NCBI RefSeq assembly: GCF_030247195.1
Contig: NC_080672.1
Coordinates: 160,697,167-160,761,166 of the forward strand
DNA from: Topomyia yanbarensis
Lineage: Eukaryota > Arthropoda > Insecta > Diptera > Culicidae
Length of the DNA: 64,000 nt
Direction of reading: 5' to 3'
The notes beneath the pieces were generated by a model. The model was not told the DNA's origin. It saw only the letters and a program-made list of their open reading frames with translations, and made no database searches. The position numbers and the translations under genes are program-made. Positions within the stretch are counted from its first letter, which is position 1. Every line of letters begins with the position of its first letter. This document shows positions 32,701 through 44,285 of this stretch, piece by piece.

Positions 32701-33544
32701 GTCTTGTCTTTGTCTTGTCTTTGTCTTGTCTTTGTCTTGTCTTTGTCTTGTCTTTGTCTTGTCTTTGTCTTGTCTTTGTCTTGTCTTTGTCTTGTCTTTG
32801 TCTTGTCTTTGTCTTGTCTTTGTCTTGTCTTTGTCTTGTCTTTGTCTTGTCTTTGTCTTGTCTTTGTCTTGTCTTTGTCTTGTCTTTGTCTTGTCTTTGT
32901 CTTATCTTTGTCTTGTCTTTGTCTTGTCTTTGTCTTGTCTTTGTCTTGTCTTTGTCTTGTCTTTGTCTTGTCTTTGTCTTGTCTTTGTCTTGTCTTTGTC
33001 TTGTCTTTGTCTTGTCTTTGTCTTGTCTTTGTCTTGTCTTTGTCTTGTCTTTGTCTTGTCTTTGTCTTGTCTTTGTCTTGTCTTTGTCTTGTCTTTGTCT
33101 TGTCTTTGTCTTGTCTTTGTCTTGTCTTTGTCTTGTCTTTGTCTTGTCTTTGTCTTGTCTTTGTCTTGTCTTTGTCTTGTCTTTGTCTTGTCTTTGTCTT
33201 GTCTTTGTCTTGTCTTTGTCTTGTCTTTGTCTTGTCTTTGTCTTGTCTTTGTCTTGTCTTTGTCTTGTCTTTGTCTTGTCTTTGTCTTGTCTTTGTCTTG
33301 TCTTTGTCTTGTCTTTGTCTTGTCTTTGTCTTGTCTTTGTCTTGTCTTTGTCTTGTCTTTGTCTTGTCTTTGTCTTGTCTTTGTCTTGTCTTTGTCTTGT
33401 CTTTGTCTTGTCTTTGTCTTGTCTTTGTCTTGTCTTTGTCTTGTCTTTGTCTTGTCTTTGTCTTGTCTTTGTCTTGTCTTTGTCTTGTCTTTGTCTTGTC
33501 TTTGTCTTGTCTTTGTCTTGTCTTTGTCTTGTCTTTGACTTGTC
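29783..33544. repeat. 11-bp minisatellite, about 340 copies
   Basis: Unit TTGTCTTTGTC (alternating 5-bp TTGTC and 6-bp TTTGTC blocks) repeats for 3.76 kb with almost no change. Visible variants are TCC for TCT at 29881, one missing 6-bp block at about 31770, an extra 6-bp block at about 31883, G to A at 32904 (CTTATC), and three successive 6-bp blocks at the start. The plus strand has almost no A, so the complementary strand is purine/C only. Because 11 is not a multiple of 3 and no unit contains a stop, several frames stay open for more than 1200 codons; these are not genes. The near-perfect homogeneity means recent expansion or active homogenisation. Confidence 0.98.
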
Positions 33545-34910
33545 ATGGAAATTTCTTTCAAACACATGCACATGGTGATATATTTCTCTCCTTGCAGTAC
33601 AGGGTAACAGAATCATTCTGCAAGGTTTCGTAAACAAAAATATTTCTTTCTATAAAAATCAATTTGATCGTCCTCCCAATTTTTTTCCAACCCACCAATT
33701 TTCACTACTGATCACGGAAATTACTTGAAAACACATGGCAATAAAATTTTCTTCTTCTGATAGATGCAGGATAGGCAAACAAAATCATCCTGCAAGGTTT
33801 CGTAAACAAAAATATTTCTTTCTATAAAAATCAATTTGATCGTCCTCCCAATTTTTTTCCAACCCACCAATTTCCACTACTGATCACGGAAATTACTTGA
33901 AAACACATGGCAATAAAATTTTCTTCTTCTGTTGGATGCAGGATAGGGAAACAGAATCATTCTGCAAGGTTTCGTAAACAAAAATATTTCTTTCTGTAAA
34001 AATCAATTTGATCGTCCTCCCAATTTTTTCCAACCCACCAATTTCCACTACTGATCACGGAAATTACTTGAAAACACATGGCAATAAAATTTTCTTCTTC
34101 TGATGGATGCAGTATAGACAAACAAAATCACCCTGCAAGGTTTCGTAAACAAAAATATTTCTTTCTATAAAAATCAATTTGATCGTCCTCCCAATTTTTT
34201 TCCAACCCACCAATTTCCACTACTGATCACGGAAATTACTTGAAAACACATGGCAATAAAATTTTCTTCTTCTGATGGATGCAGGGTAGGCAAACAAAAT
34301 CATCCTGCAAGGTTTCGTAAACAAAAATATTTCTTTCTATAAAAATCAATTTGATCGTCCTCCCAATTTTTTTCCAACCCACCAATTTCCACTACTGATC
34401 ACGGAAATTACTTGAAAACACATGGCAATAAAATTTTCTTCTTCTGCTGGATGCAGGATAGGGAAACAGAATCATTCTGCAAGGTTTCGTAAACAAAATT
34501 ATTTCTTTCTATAAAAATCAATTTGATCGTCCTCCCAATTTTTTTCCAACCCACCAATTTCCACTACTGATCACGGAAATTACTTGAAAACACATGGCAA
34601 TGAAAAATTTCCTCTTTTTATGGATGCAGGATAGGCAAACAAAATCATCCGGCAAGGTTTCGTAAACAAAAATATTTCTTTCTATAAAAATCAATTTTAC
34701 CGTCCTCCCATTTTTTTCTAATCCACCAATTTCCACTAATGATCATGGAAATTACTTGAAAACACATGACGATACATTTTTTAATTTTGGATTGATGCGG
34801 GATAGTGAAACAGAATCATTCTGTAAGGTTTTCTAAGGAAAAATAATTCTTACAATAAAAATCTATTTGATAGTCCTCCCAAATTTTTTCCCACCTTCCT
34901 ATTTTGGGAT
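33545..34910. repeat. 172-bp tandem satellite, about 8 units
   Basis: ACACATG landmarks at 33731, 33903, 34074, 34246, 34418, 34590 and 34762 give spacings of 172, 171, 172, 172, 172 and 172 bp. Each unit carries TTTTCTTCTTCTGATGGATG, TGCAAGGTTTCGTAAAC, ATCAATTTGATCGTCCTCC, CCAACCCACCAATTTCC and CTGATCACGGAAATTACTTG. The first unit starts inside ATGGAAATTTCTTTC, right at the end of the minisatellite. The last two units (from about 34590) diverge progressively, a normal pattern at an array edge. Small frames at 34518-34736 and 34850-35038 are repeat sequence. Confidence 0.95.
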
Positions 34911-35545
34911 ATTGAAATAAAAAAGTGTGTGCTCACTAGCGCCGCCTTGAGGGTGATATCCAATTTAATCATCACATCATTAAATAGTCCTTGCCCCAGT
35001 AACAATTTAGGCTTTATGGTGGTTTTATAGCCACTCATACAACTTAGATTGCACTTGCAGCGTGCTATAAAACTATAATTGTGACTTAGATTACATTACA
35101 GCAAACATCATTTTCCTAAATTAATAAACTTTACCTAACATGAATTGGAAGTTTTAGTCTCCCTAGCGCCGCCTGATGGGCGAATTCTGTAATTATCTTT
35201 TCGCCGTCAGGTAGCACTCGACTCGCTGATGGATATTGCCGAAGACATCACACTTCTAAATAATGTTCTCGAGATTCAGAAATTGAAAAATAATACATGC
35301 TCACTAGTGCCGCCTGGTCTATCTCTTACATTAGTTTTGTCCATAATCGCGTAGCTCTTAACCTTCTCTAAATTTTTTTCCGAGAACACCTTCTCCTCTA
35401 AGTTATTAGACGTTTGTGACATACTGAATTCCACAGTGTGCTGAAAGCTGGTACGCTCACGTTAAACTTATTCAATGATAGTTGCGTTTACGAGAGGTTA
35501 GATTTATTTACTCTATTGTGTATCACCCCTGGCGCTGCAGTTATT
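34911..35545. repeat. Dispersed CTAGCGCCGCCT word series
   Basis: GCTCACTAGCGCCGCCTTGAG at about 34930, CTCCCTAGCGCCGCCTGATG at about 35159, GCTCACTAGTGCCGCCTGGTC at about 35299 and CACCCCTGGCGCTGCAGTTA at about 35525 lie in A+T-rich DNA at intervals of about 230, 140 and 225 bp. They look like remnants of a degenerate tandem repeat next to the 172-bp satellite. Confidence 0.5.
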
Positions 35546-37099
35546 AATTAATTGGATATCCAATTTCTCTAAATTGTAGGTCTAAGCAAACACAAAACAA
35601 CTTTACCAAATAAAGTATGGTGCTAAATGTTAACTCAGATGAAATATTCGAAATCTCATAAGCTAAGTGATTCCTATTAGGTGGGTACCGCTAATACGAG
35701 TCCACGTAGTAGGAATCAGCGTAGTAGGAGACCCGACTGTATCAAAATTCAGTATGTAGACAACCTTGGAGAACTTTTTTATCATTTGTGGAATTATAAA
35801 AAATCCATATTGGAAATTGTAAAACAAAACGATGAAAAATTAATCGCGCAATTCAGAAAAAATATTATTCCTCGAAGAGCTCAAAATTAACCAAGTTAGT
35901 ACATTTTTTTTCTGTAAGCAGTGCTACCGCCAGTTTCTGGACGTAGTCCTGGTAGCACAATCTTCCTGACCAATATAACTACTAAAGCATTTTCTGTTGA
36001 TTTGAAAGTGATCGATTTGGATTTCAGATCCTTTGTCAGGTGATCTGCAGGGAGCCATGTGGGTATTTTTAAAACTACGTGACAGATTTGTGTATTCCAA
36101 CGTTGGAATATTCAAACAAATCCATTCAGTCAATCCTTTAGACGTAATCAGCAAGAATGGTTTTATGGTAGTTCGAACTACGCATATCATTTACAATACA
36201 CGACTAATCGTATCTTTTCTATAAATTGTTATAAGTCAATGGAAGTGTACAAGTAAATTGATTAGAAAGAGCCAAATAAAAGTTTTTCAAAAATTCAACG
36301 GAAAAAATGAAATTGATCTAATTATTATTTCCTTATTTCAAAGAACTTTAACATTCAATAAAGCGATAAAATATTATCAAGTGATTCATTTTCAATCGTC
36401 CTGGTCGGGACTATTGATTGATTCATAAATGAAATACGATACGGCTGTTATAAAATATACTTCCTGAAAAACTCAAATTTTCATGGCGTTATAACGCTAT
36501 GGAAACAAAAAAAAAGTTGTTGCTTTCAGCGTGGATACCTACTCTCGAATCTCAATAAAACAAAAGAAAAAGAAATATTATCAAAACAAATATATTATTT
36601 TGGTTTACAATCTCGCAAAATGCGTCAAATGGGATCCCAAAAATTCGTTCGTTGGTATTTGTGGAATGTCAAAAATATTTGCTTCAACTGTTATAAATTT
36701 CATCAGGTTTTCATCAATGCTGTGTGGAAATCGGTTTCTGAGAAATAAAACCAATCTTACAAAAAATTGTGACATGTGATAATTGATGTAACTTCCAAAT
36801 AATTTTCAATTTGGCAAGCCTCCATTATTGTTTGGAATAAAGCAAAAGATGTTTTTAAATATATGTTATCAATTCAACACAAAACCGTTGGTTTCAAACG
36901 ATCATCAGTTTCAAAATCATCAAATATCAACATGCAAATTCGACATAGAAAATGTTTCCATTATTTGGCGTATAAAGATAAAATAGCATCGCGGTTTGTT
37001 TCAGTCTCGTAAAATAATAAAATATCATAGATCTCCCAAGAGAATCGAAAATCATCAAGTTTCAATGAAGAAATTTATTTGAAATTAATTTCAACTATT
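35546..37099. other. No supportable gene
   Basis: The frame 35681-35890 (MGTANTSPRSRNQRSRRPD..., 69 codons) starts after TTAGGTGGGTACC and is Arg-rich then Ile/Lys-rich; a spliced exon cannot be excluded, but there is no second line of evidence. The rest, including the 36531-36779 frame, is A+T-rich and featureless. Confidence 0.4.
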
Positions 37100-37814
37100 T
37101 CTACATTCAGAATTAATCAAAAACAGTTGTGCTAAAAGCTTTCGATATTTCGAGCTTTCGTAGCACGCCATCTGCATCAACCCAAGGATAACTTTTAGTA
37201 CACTTGTTTTTCTTTTCGTATCTTTCCACGCTGTTTCGCGTGCGACGGTACACTGCGTATCGCGAGGAAAATTGAAAAACGCTGTTATGAAGTTTTCCAA
37301 AACGATTTTTGCTTTGTACCATCAGATTCCTTGGTTTCTAACGAATCCGTACATATGCAACACTTGGGTAGTTTTGTAGGAAATATCGAAGAAACAGCAG
37401 GTTAAAAATATTGCTCCACTTTTGCGCACCTATACATACAAATTTTACTTTAGTTGTGTCTGTGCGGGTGGAAAAACTGCTTCTAGTAAAATGGAAATTT
37501 TTCAATGAAAAGCGGAAAATATGGAAAATCGGAGAAAATCACGTCCTAGAAAAATTGTTTAGCTATGTTGTATTGGAAAAATCAAAATTTTAAACACATG
37601 ATTGCAAAAACTGTGTGCTTTTTCAACCGGAAAAAGCACACAGTTTTCCGAGTTGGGAAATTTTGAATTTTCCATTTCGGCCAATTCATAGTAAAAACAA
37701 TTATCTAGGTCGTGATTTTTTTCTTTTTTCCATATTTTGTTATTTTCTTTGAAAATAAAATAAAAAACCGCAAAAAAACACGAAAAATGGCGGATTGCCC
37801 GACGGGGGCCTTAA
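37100..37814 (-). mobile_element. TTAA / GGCCCCCGTCGGGC element, copy 2, with internal foldback
   Basis: Ends at the right with GCCCGACGGGGGCC followed by TTAA (37811-37814), the inverse of the end at 20670-20687. The part 37240-37385 is inverted relative to 20815-20960. The segment 37510-37745 folds on itself: AAAATATGGAAAATCG..AAATCACG.CCTAGA on the left pairs with the right. At its centre is a perfect 18-bp stem (37607-37624 with 37630-37647) and a 5-nt loop. No transposase frame. The left boundary is not fixed. Confidence 0.55.
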
Positions 37815-38388
37815 GTACATTTCCAGGCTGAAATTGGTGAAAACCTGTGATTTATTAAAAATAATCTTTCGGAAACATATTCCAAAATTCTGCAATTTAA
37901 TTTACATTTAATTTGATAACATGTTGCATTGAAAGATAGATGCGAGGTGCTATTTGTAAGAATCATTATTTCAAGGAATTCACGTGTTCAATAACAAATG
38001 ACTGTATGTGTCTAGGATAAAATCAAACTAGCTAATTGTCATATTTTTGCTCATTACTTGATTTAAAAATTCAGCAATTATCTCGAGTGAGCAATTTCAT
38101 GCGTGTAATGCTAAATAAGTCGATGGTATTAAAGGGTGTATCAACGAATAATATGGATGGCTCACAAAAAAGGTCGCATTTTTAATGTCATCGTGGTCGT
38201 GTCTTGTACACAACCCCTTAATTTTATTGCATTCTGCAACGAAGGTTAGACTAAAAATCTGTATATCACCAATCAGGAGAAAACGTAGCCAATATAACGT
38301 CGACATACAGAAAGAATGATATTATTTACACTGAAATTAAACGTTTCACAAATTCAAATTTGCACTGCTCAATAAGTATTAGATATAA
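37815..38388. other. No gene recognised
   Basis: A+T-rich; small minus frame 38097-38306 has no support. Confidence 0.5.
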
Positions 38389-41035
38389 CGGGAACATCTT
38401 CTGCTATGCCTAGAAGCAATAGAAAAAGGAGAATCTCATCTCCCAAGTTTCGATGTGAAGGCCTAAAGGTGTATCTTCAAGGTCCTCCAAAAATAACTAC
38501 TCGAGGAAGTACTGGTGAAAAATCGAAGCAATTAGTTCCCAGTTTCAAAAACCTTAGCTCAGAAAAGGAGTTCCCAGCACTTCTTGAAACATCAAAAACC
38601 CCAAGTGTTCGCATATTTATCTTAGCCAGAGAAAGAAACCAGCGTTTCTCTGATATTGTGGACCGAATTTTTACGGCTTCAAATATTTCTGAATAGATCT
38701 CAACTTTCACAATTTCAATATTATTCGCTTGGATCGAGAAGACTCTTACGGAAGAGTACTTTTAAAGACCAAAAAATGCTACTTCTTCAATAGAATCAAC
38801 CTCCCCTCGACACCAGGCATTGAGTGGTCGCTTGCCAAACTAGAATTAAAGGCAAAGAACTTTGCATTGCTTCCACCACATTCCCCTGAGAACCTCAGAT
38901 GGCCACCGTCGGCTTTGCGATATTGCGGAACTCCTCACCGCACCGAGGCTAGTTTTAAGTGTTCATTCAATTCCCACGGCACGGCTTGGGGTTGCCTTCA
39001 TGACAATAATCGATCTACCTCACCACACGAGCTTTGCGACAACTTCAATATGATCACTTTGAACACGGGTTAAATGACACGGGTTCCGGCTCCCCTAGAG
39101 CGCTCAAGCGCCTTCAACTTGTCCCTTTGCTCGACGTCGCTGCGGTTAGATTGGATGTGGAAAGCAATCCCTAGTCCCCACCAGGGCCGGCGTTTCACTT
39201 TTAGCACTAGTGGGTAGTAAGCATAGGGTGAGGGTAATAGAATAGGGATTTGTCTCATTTTCGCAATACACACGCTTGCATTACATTTACGTTAAATCAC
39301 TTGAAGTGTGTTTGTGTAAATGAAGTTGTTATGCATCGATATTTTCAAATGTGTGCCCGAGATACTTACGTGACAGATTTCAAATTTATGAAAATGTCCA
39401 AAATTTCGGCTGGGTAATTACCCACTCGATTATTTTCGAGTGGGTAATACTACCCATACTACCCACGCTATCCGCCGTCCCTGGTCCCCACGACAGCGAC
39501 CATTTGCCAATCGTGATTATTATTGCTAACAGTTCAGGGCCACCGAATACAATCAATGTTTTGTATGACCTCACACAAAATATTGATTGAAAGAGCATGC
39601 GATATCCGGCAAAATCGAGTCCACACAAGAGCTGCCTCTGGCGGAAGAGTAATTCCTGGCTGGCCTGATTCTCGACATCGCGATTCAAGCTCAGATTAAA
39701 CGCGTACCGGACGGCCTCCCAACCCATGGTTGTACCGCGTACAAGACCTTCCGAGACGACTGATTACCCCGGTTACCCGCTAGTTATCGATAGTATGCGA
39801 CGTTAGACGCGGCAAGAAGAGTTTGATGAAAGTTGAGAAACGGAATTACTGGTGCCGGTTAGTTGACGGACTAACGAGAGAACCTTTTTATAAACTTGTC
39901 TGAAAAACACATGCATTTTTTGCATGGTAACATTGGCGAATGTCATGTCAATTCCTTCACGTTGAGATAACTTGCAGATGACGGTGTGGTCTCCATCACA
40001 GATTCCAAAGCTGAAAATTTGTAAGGATTATTGCAAAAAAAAGCCGTCGACAATTTGTCTGCTTGGGACCTTCAACTGGGTATCGAATTCTCGACGGAGA
40101 AAACTAAGCTAGTCGTGTTTTCAAGGAAGCGTGAACCAGCACAACTACAGCTTCAATTAATGGGTCAAACTATTGCTCAGGTTTAACTTTCAAATATCTC
40201 GCAGTCTGGTCGGAAGTTTCTGTTTCCGCTCCGCTGCAAATATACATTTCATCAAACTAGAGCGAATCCAATATTATTGTTTGCGTATTGCTTTGGGTTG
40301 CATGCACTCGACTAATACGATGAGTCTGGAAGTGCTGGCGGGCTTCCTTACGCTGAAGAATCGATTTTGGGACCTCTCATATCGATTGCCAATCCGATGA
40401 GATATCTTGAACATGAACCCATTAGTAATTCCTAATTTCAAGAGGCGTGTCGAGCTCAACCCGATTTATGTCCTTGTACTATGATTACAATGAACAAAAT
40501 ATCAATACTTCTTCATATTAGCCCAACCGTGTCAATCTTCCTCATGCTTCTGATTCAACTGTATTCTTCGACACATCCATGGAAGATGAGATTCGTGAAA
40601 TCCCGGATCGCATACGTCCGCAAGTGATCCCAAACATCTTTCATAGCAAATTTCAAGAATTCGACTACAACAAGACGGGTCAAATCGCAACGGTTGCACT
40701 AGCTTCGGTAAATTCAATCAAAACCTCACAGTGTCTTTCAAACTCAATAATCTTGCTTCAGTTTACGTCGCAGAACTCGCTGCTATCCAGAATACTCTGT
40801 CCACCGATCATTACCGTATTGTTGCGGACAGCCTCAGCTCAATAAAAGCTTTCCGTTCGATGAAACTTAGAAAGCACATTCCGTATTTTCTGGGGAAAAT
40901 ATGGGAGCTCCTGTGTGCTTCATCTGTAAGATTGCCTTTGTTTGGCTTCCCTCGCATTGCTCCATCCCAGGTAATGAAGAAGCGGACTCTTTAGCTAAGG
41001 TGGGCTTTAGAAGGTGATATCTACGAAAGACCAAT
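38389..41035 (+). pseudogene. Non-LTR copy C, 5'-truncated and decayed (ORF1 end, ORF2)
   Basis: Homology to copy A starts inside ORF1 at GGGAACATCTT (38390). It continues through the ORF1 C-terminus (SRKRRIS-like, EKEFPALLETSKTPSV, FSDIVDRIFTASN) into ORF2. Present in order are endonuclease motifs (FNIIRLDRED, NSHGTAWGCLHDNNRS), the DSDHLPIV motif missing from copies A and B, RT fragments with LADDGVVS, the region deleted from copy A (LVVFSRKREPAQLQL), MSLEVLAGFL, and RNase H (YVAELAAIQ, DSLSSIKAF). Many stops and frameshifts; the segment between 39870 and 39900 jumps over most of the RT palm. Much older than copies A and B. A hAT-type MITE sits inside (39182-39483). Confidence 0.85.
39182..39483. 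mobile_element. hAT-type MITE, 302 bp, with 8-bp duplication
   Basis: Ends CAGGGCCGGCG and, inverted, CAGGGACGGCG. Flanked by GTCCCCAC at 39174-39181 and 39484-39491. The inserted target is recognisable because copy A reads uninterrupted through the same point (TGATCCCCACGGTAGC). CAGGG..GGC termini with 8-bp duplications are characteristic of hAT elements. Inner sequence repeats CCCACTCGA / GTGGGTAA words. Confidence 0.88.
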
Positions 41036-42338
41036 CAAAAATAATGATATTTAAACCACATGTAAATCAATACGATTGTAGAAATACAAAGCTTAAATCA
41101 AAAAATTGATTGAAAATTAAGTTGAAATTGGTGCACTTAATGGGAGCATCAAAAAGCATATGATCTTACACTTTCGTTTTTTTTGTGATATTACATGTCA
41201 TTTACTTTGCAGCATTATTGGGTTAAAAATACATTTAAGTGAATTGGTATCCCGTTTAACGAAGCTGCAATTTTCAATCAAGTGTAAAATTATAATAAAA
41301 TTCGTTTAAGAAAGCATAACAAGTTGTTTGTATTTGTGGTGGATCTTAATTTTACATTAATAACACTAGTTTACAAATTTTGGGTTAATTGCATGAAGTT
41401 AAGAAAAAAGGTGTTCTCTAAGTCAATTTTGCGTCGCTGAGCACGAAAATCATATCCATTTTCTTTTTCAAAGAACCGTTCTTGTGATTTTTTGAAAAAA
41501 ATGTTTTTGAGCACTTTTTGCAGTTTTTGGTCAATATCTCAGGAAAAAATCTTCCGATTAACACAAACGAATGGTATTGATGTGCCCATTCCAAAAATGT
41601 ATAACATGTTAGGATTAAATATCAACAATTTAGGGTTAAGAGCAACCAAAGTGAAAAAAGTAGTGTTTGGTAAAATTACTAATTTTTAGTTGATTTTTCA
41701 TAAAAAATAAATGAGCAAAAAAAAATCTTTTAAAATCTTATGTGACAGATAAACTTCTCACGTGAATTTAAAGCCTAGGATCACGAAAATCCGACAAAAA
41801 CTGGTGATGTTATTAAGCACCGAGTGAAAATTGCTCTGTTTTTTCACATATATCTTTTGGTCTTAAATAAGATTACACTTGTTTACAAGAAAAATGAAGT
41901 TACGAGAAAAGTGTTTTCTAGATTAATTTTGGGTCGCTGAATACAAAAATAATACTCTATTTCTCTTTCAAAGAAGTTCGAGTTTAAATAAAAGTTTTTC
42001 TTTTGCTTCCGCTTTTTTGTTTTTGCTCTATTTTTTATTACAAAAAAATAATTTTTCATATTTTCAGAATCTAATGTGACAGATTTTAACAATTTTAAGG
42101 TAATCGCGATAATCTAAGAAGAAAGGTGTTTCCTCAGTTAATTTTTGATCGCTGAATGCGAAAAACAAATCCATTTTCTTTTCTCAAAGAAGCATTTTCA
42201 AGATTTTTTTGAAAAAGGTGTTTTTGGGCACTATTTTAGTTATTTGTCAATTATCTTGTTCAAATAGGATCCGATCGAAACAGTTCGAAAAGTATTGATG
42301 TGCCGTTTCTGAAAATGTATAATATGCGTAGATCAAAT

Positions 42339-42574
42339 CTCGACAAACATATGATTACGGCATAAAAGCCAACTGTCAAAATTTTCTGTGATAGGAAATT
42401 TCAAACAAACTGTTACCCGCCAATCACAGATGTTTATAGTAAACAAAAGAAAAAAGTTTTCTCTTGCATTAACTGCTATGAACTGCGTTTAGCCATTAAC
42501 GGTTTGTCCGGAATTTCCTTTCAAAAAGAATTTTGACAGTTGGCTTTTAAGCCGTAATCGTATGTTTGTCGAGA
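42339..42574. mobile_element. Hairpin MITE, 236 bp
   Basis: TCTCGACAAACATATGATTA at the left pairs with its inverse TACGATTACGG-type right end (TGTTTGTCGAGA). Arms run for about 75 bp and include AAAAGCCAACTGTCAAAATT. The loop is about 85 bp and shows no coding sequence. Confidence 0.8.
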
Positions 42575-42660
42575 AATGCACATTTATTATGATTACAATC
42601 GACCAAAGTAAAAAAGTCTAATGTTCGAACTTTTTTAAAAAAATGCATATTTCTAGTAAT

Positions 42661-43736
42661 TTTTGCCTTTCTCATATAGAAAGGTTATGCAATCACTCTG
42701 AAAAACGTCAACCTAATCCCGCCCCGGAGGGCCGAGTGTCATATCCCATTTGACTCAGTTCGTCGAGATCGGAAAAAGTCTGTATGTGTGTGTGTGTGTT
42801 TGTGTGTATGTATGTATGTGTGTGTATGTATGTGCGTATGTGTCAAACAATGTCACTCATTTTTCTCAGAGATGGCTGGACCGATTTGCCCAAACTTAGT
42901 CTCAAATGAAAGGTGCAACCTTCCCATCGGCTGCTATTGAATTTTAGATCGATCGGAATTCTGGTTCCGGAATTACAGAGTGCGGCCACACAGAAAATTC
43001 TCATATAAACTATAAAAAAAATTAAAAATAGAATTTTTATTTTTGATGCTAAATGTGTTCAAGGTGCATGAAACGTCCAGATTTGATGCAAACTCGAAAA
43101 AAAAATTGACGACAATTCACTTTTTTGGATTTGGGCACATTTTTGCCTTTCTCATATAGAAAGGTTATGCAATCACTCTGAAAAACGTCAACCTAATCCC
43201 GGCCGAATTTTTTTTTCGACTCGCATAAGGTTTCTGGATTTTAACAGGGGCGTAGTTGATGATTTACGGAGAGGGGTTACATCCCCCCTCTACTGTTCAC
43301 TCTCCTCCTTTAAAAATCTCCTTAAATCACCCCTCAGACCACCACCCCATCCAGCCCTCATACCCCTCCCTTTCAACCCCATCATCTTTAAACCACCACT
43401 ATATCACGAAGCATACCAATTTATGCTGGGGAGTCGTTCGTTCATGGGACTTTCGCCCTCCTCACATACCCACCCCGCATGACAAAATGAGTTAGCAAGC
43501 AGATAACATTGATCTAATGCTGATTAGGCTAATGAAGTATGATATTTTTTTGTTTCAAGTGTTTCACCGTCGACACGTAGCTCATCAAGTTCGTGGCTGG
43601 CATGCCATTGTGTATAAGTGCAAAGTGTACTAAGAATGTAATGGACATTTCCACAATTATGTTGAACATAAAAAGCCTCCGTGCCACAGTTTAGAGAAAT
43701 GAGAAAGGCACAATTGCACCGCTAGGTGGATTAAAA
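42661..43736. mobile_element. Dispersed TIR-like element, TTTTGCCTTTCTCAT ... GGTGGATTAAAA
   Basis: Begins TTTTGCCTTTCTCATATAGA and ends TGAGAAAGGCACAATTGCAC then CGCTAGGTGGATTAAAA, so the first and last 10-15 bp are inverted copies. A 60-bp stretch from the start is repeated without change at 43141-43200. After the start come GACTCAGTTCGTCGAGATCGG, a TGTG/TATG microsatellite and GATGGCTGGACCGATTTGCC, the layout of a very common mosquito-type repeat also seen in the 48.2-kb block. The frame at 43256-43495 is proline-rich repeat sequence, not called. Confidence 0.7.
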
Positions 43737-44164
43737 CAGGTTTTTTATAATAAATGAAGGACAGAAGAAAATTATTTTAGAATCTAATGAAATAAATATT
43801 CATTTCTGCATAAATTTTAAGCCAATGGTCACAAAAATCGGATGAAAATGTAGATGGTATGAAGCACTGAGTGAAAATGCTAACTTTTTATTTTTCGCAC
43901 AATCATACTTTCGGCTGAAATAATCTTCTATACTTGATAGTTATTGTTTGTGTTGGGTACTGTCTTCTCGAGCTTGCATCCATCCATCCTGCGGCATTTG
44001 AATGGTTTTGGATTTTTCATTGTACAACTAAGTGCTCTTTTTAAAATGTGAAAATGTCGTTGGAAAATTTTTGTTTTGTCTGTGGTGAGTACATATTTTA
44101 CGAATTAAAGGAATTTTCGCCTTCTGCATCAACAGGCTTCACAGCAGATTCTCAGTTCACCGAA

Positions 44165-44285
44165 TATTACGTGGCTAGTGCTACGATCCCACTAAGACTC
44201 CTTCTCGATGGGGACTCGTATATTTGACGACTGGCTTATGAGACACCCTGTAAACCGCCGCACCAGGGCAGGGTCTGCTAAAATC
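44165..44285 (-). mobile_element. tRNA-derived SINE head, copy 2
   Basis: On the minus strand: GGTGCGGCGGTTTACAGGGT, then a TACGAGTCCCCATCGAGAAG part and GAGTCTTAGTGGGATCGTAG. The tail portion matches copy 1 at 22240-22350. The B-box-like part (GAGTCCCCATC) is degenerate. Confidence 0.5.

Noticed and set aside
29757..33637. Open frames of 1251-1288 codons on both strands
   Set aside because: They are the 11-bp minisatellite read in frames without stops. The peptides are 11-residue repeats (SLSCLCLVFVL or TRQRQDKDKTK), with no independent coding evidence.
33545..34910. Regular repeats as a CRISPR array
   Set aside because: The whole 172-bp monomer is repeated, with no short repeat and unique spacers, and the surrounding genome is eukaryotic.
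35681..35890. 69-codon Arg/Lys-rich frame as a host exon
   Set aside because: Acceptor-like sequence exists but no donor in a consistent phase with exons 2 and 3; skipping it keeps the frame. Left as unproven.
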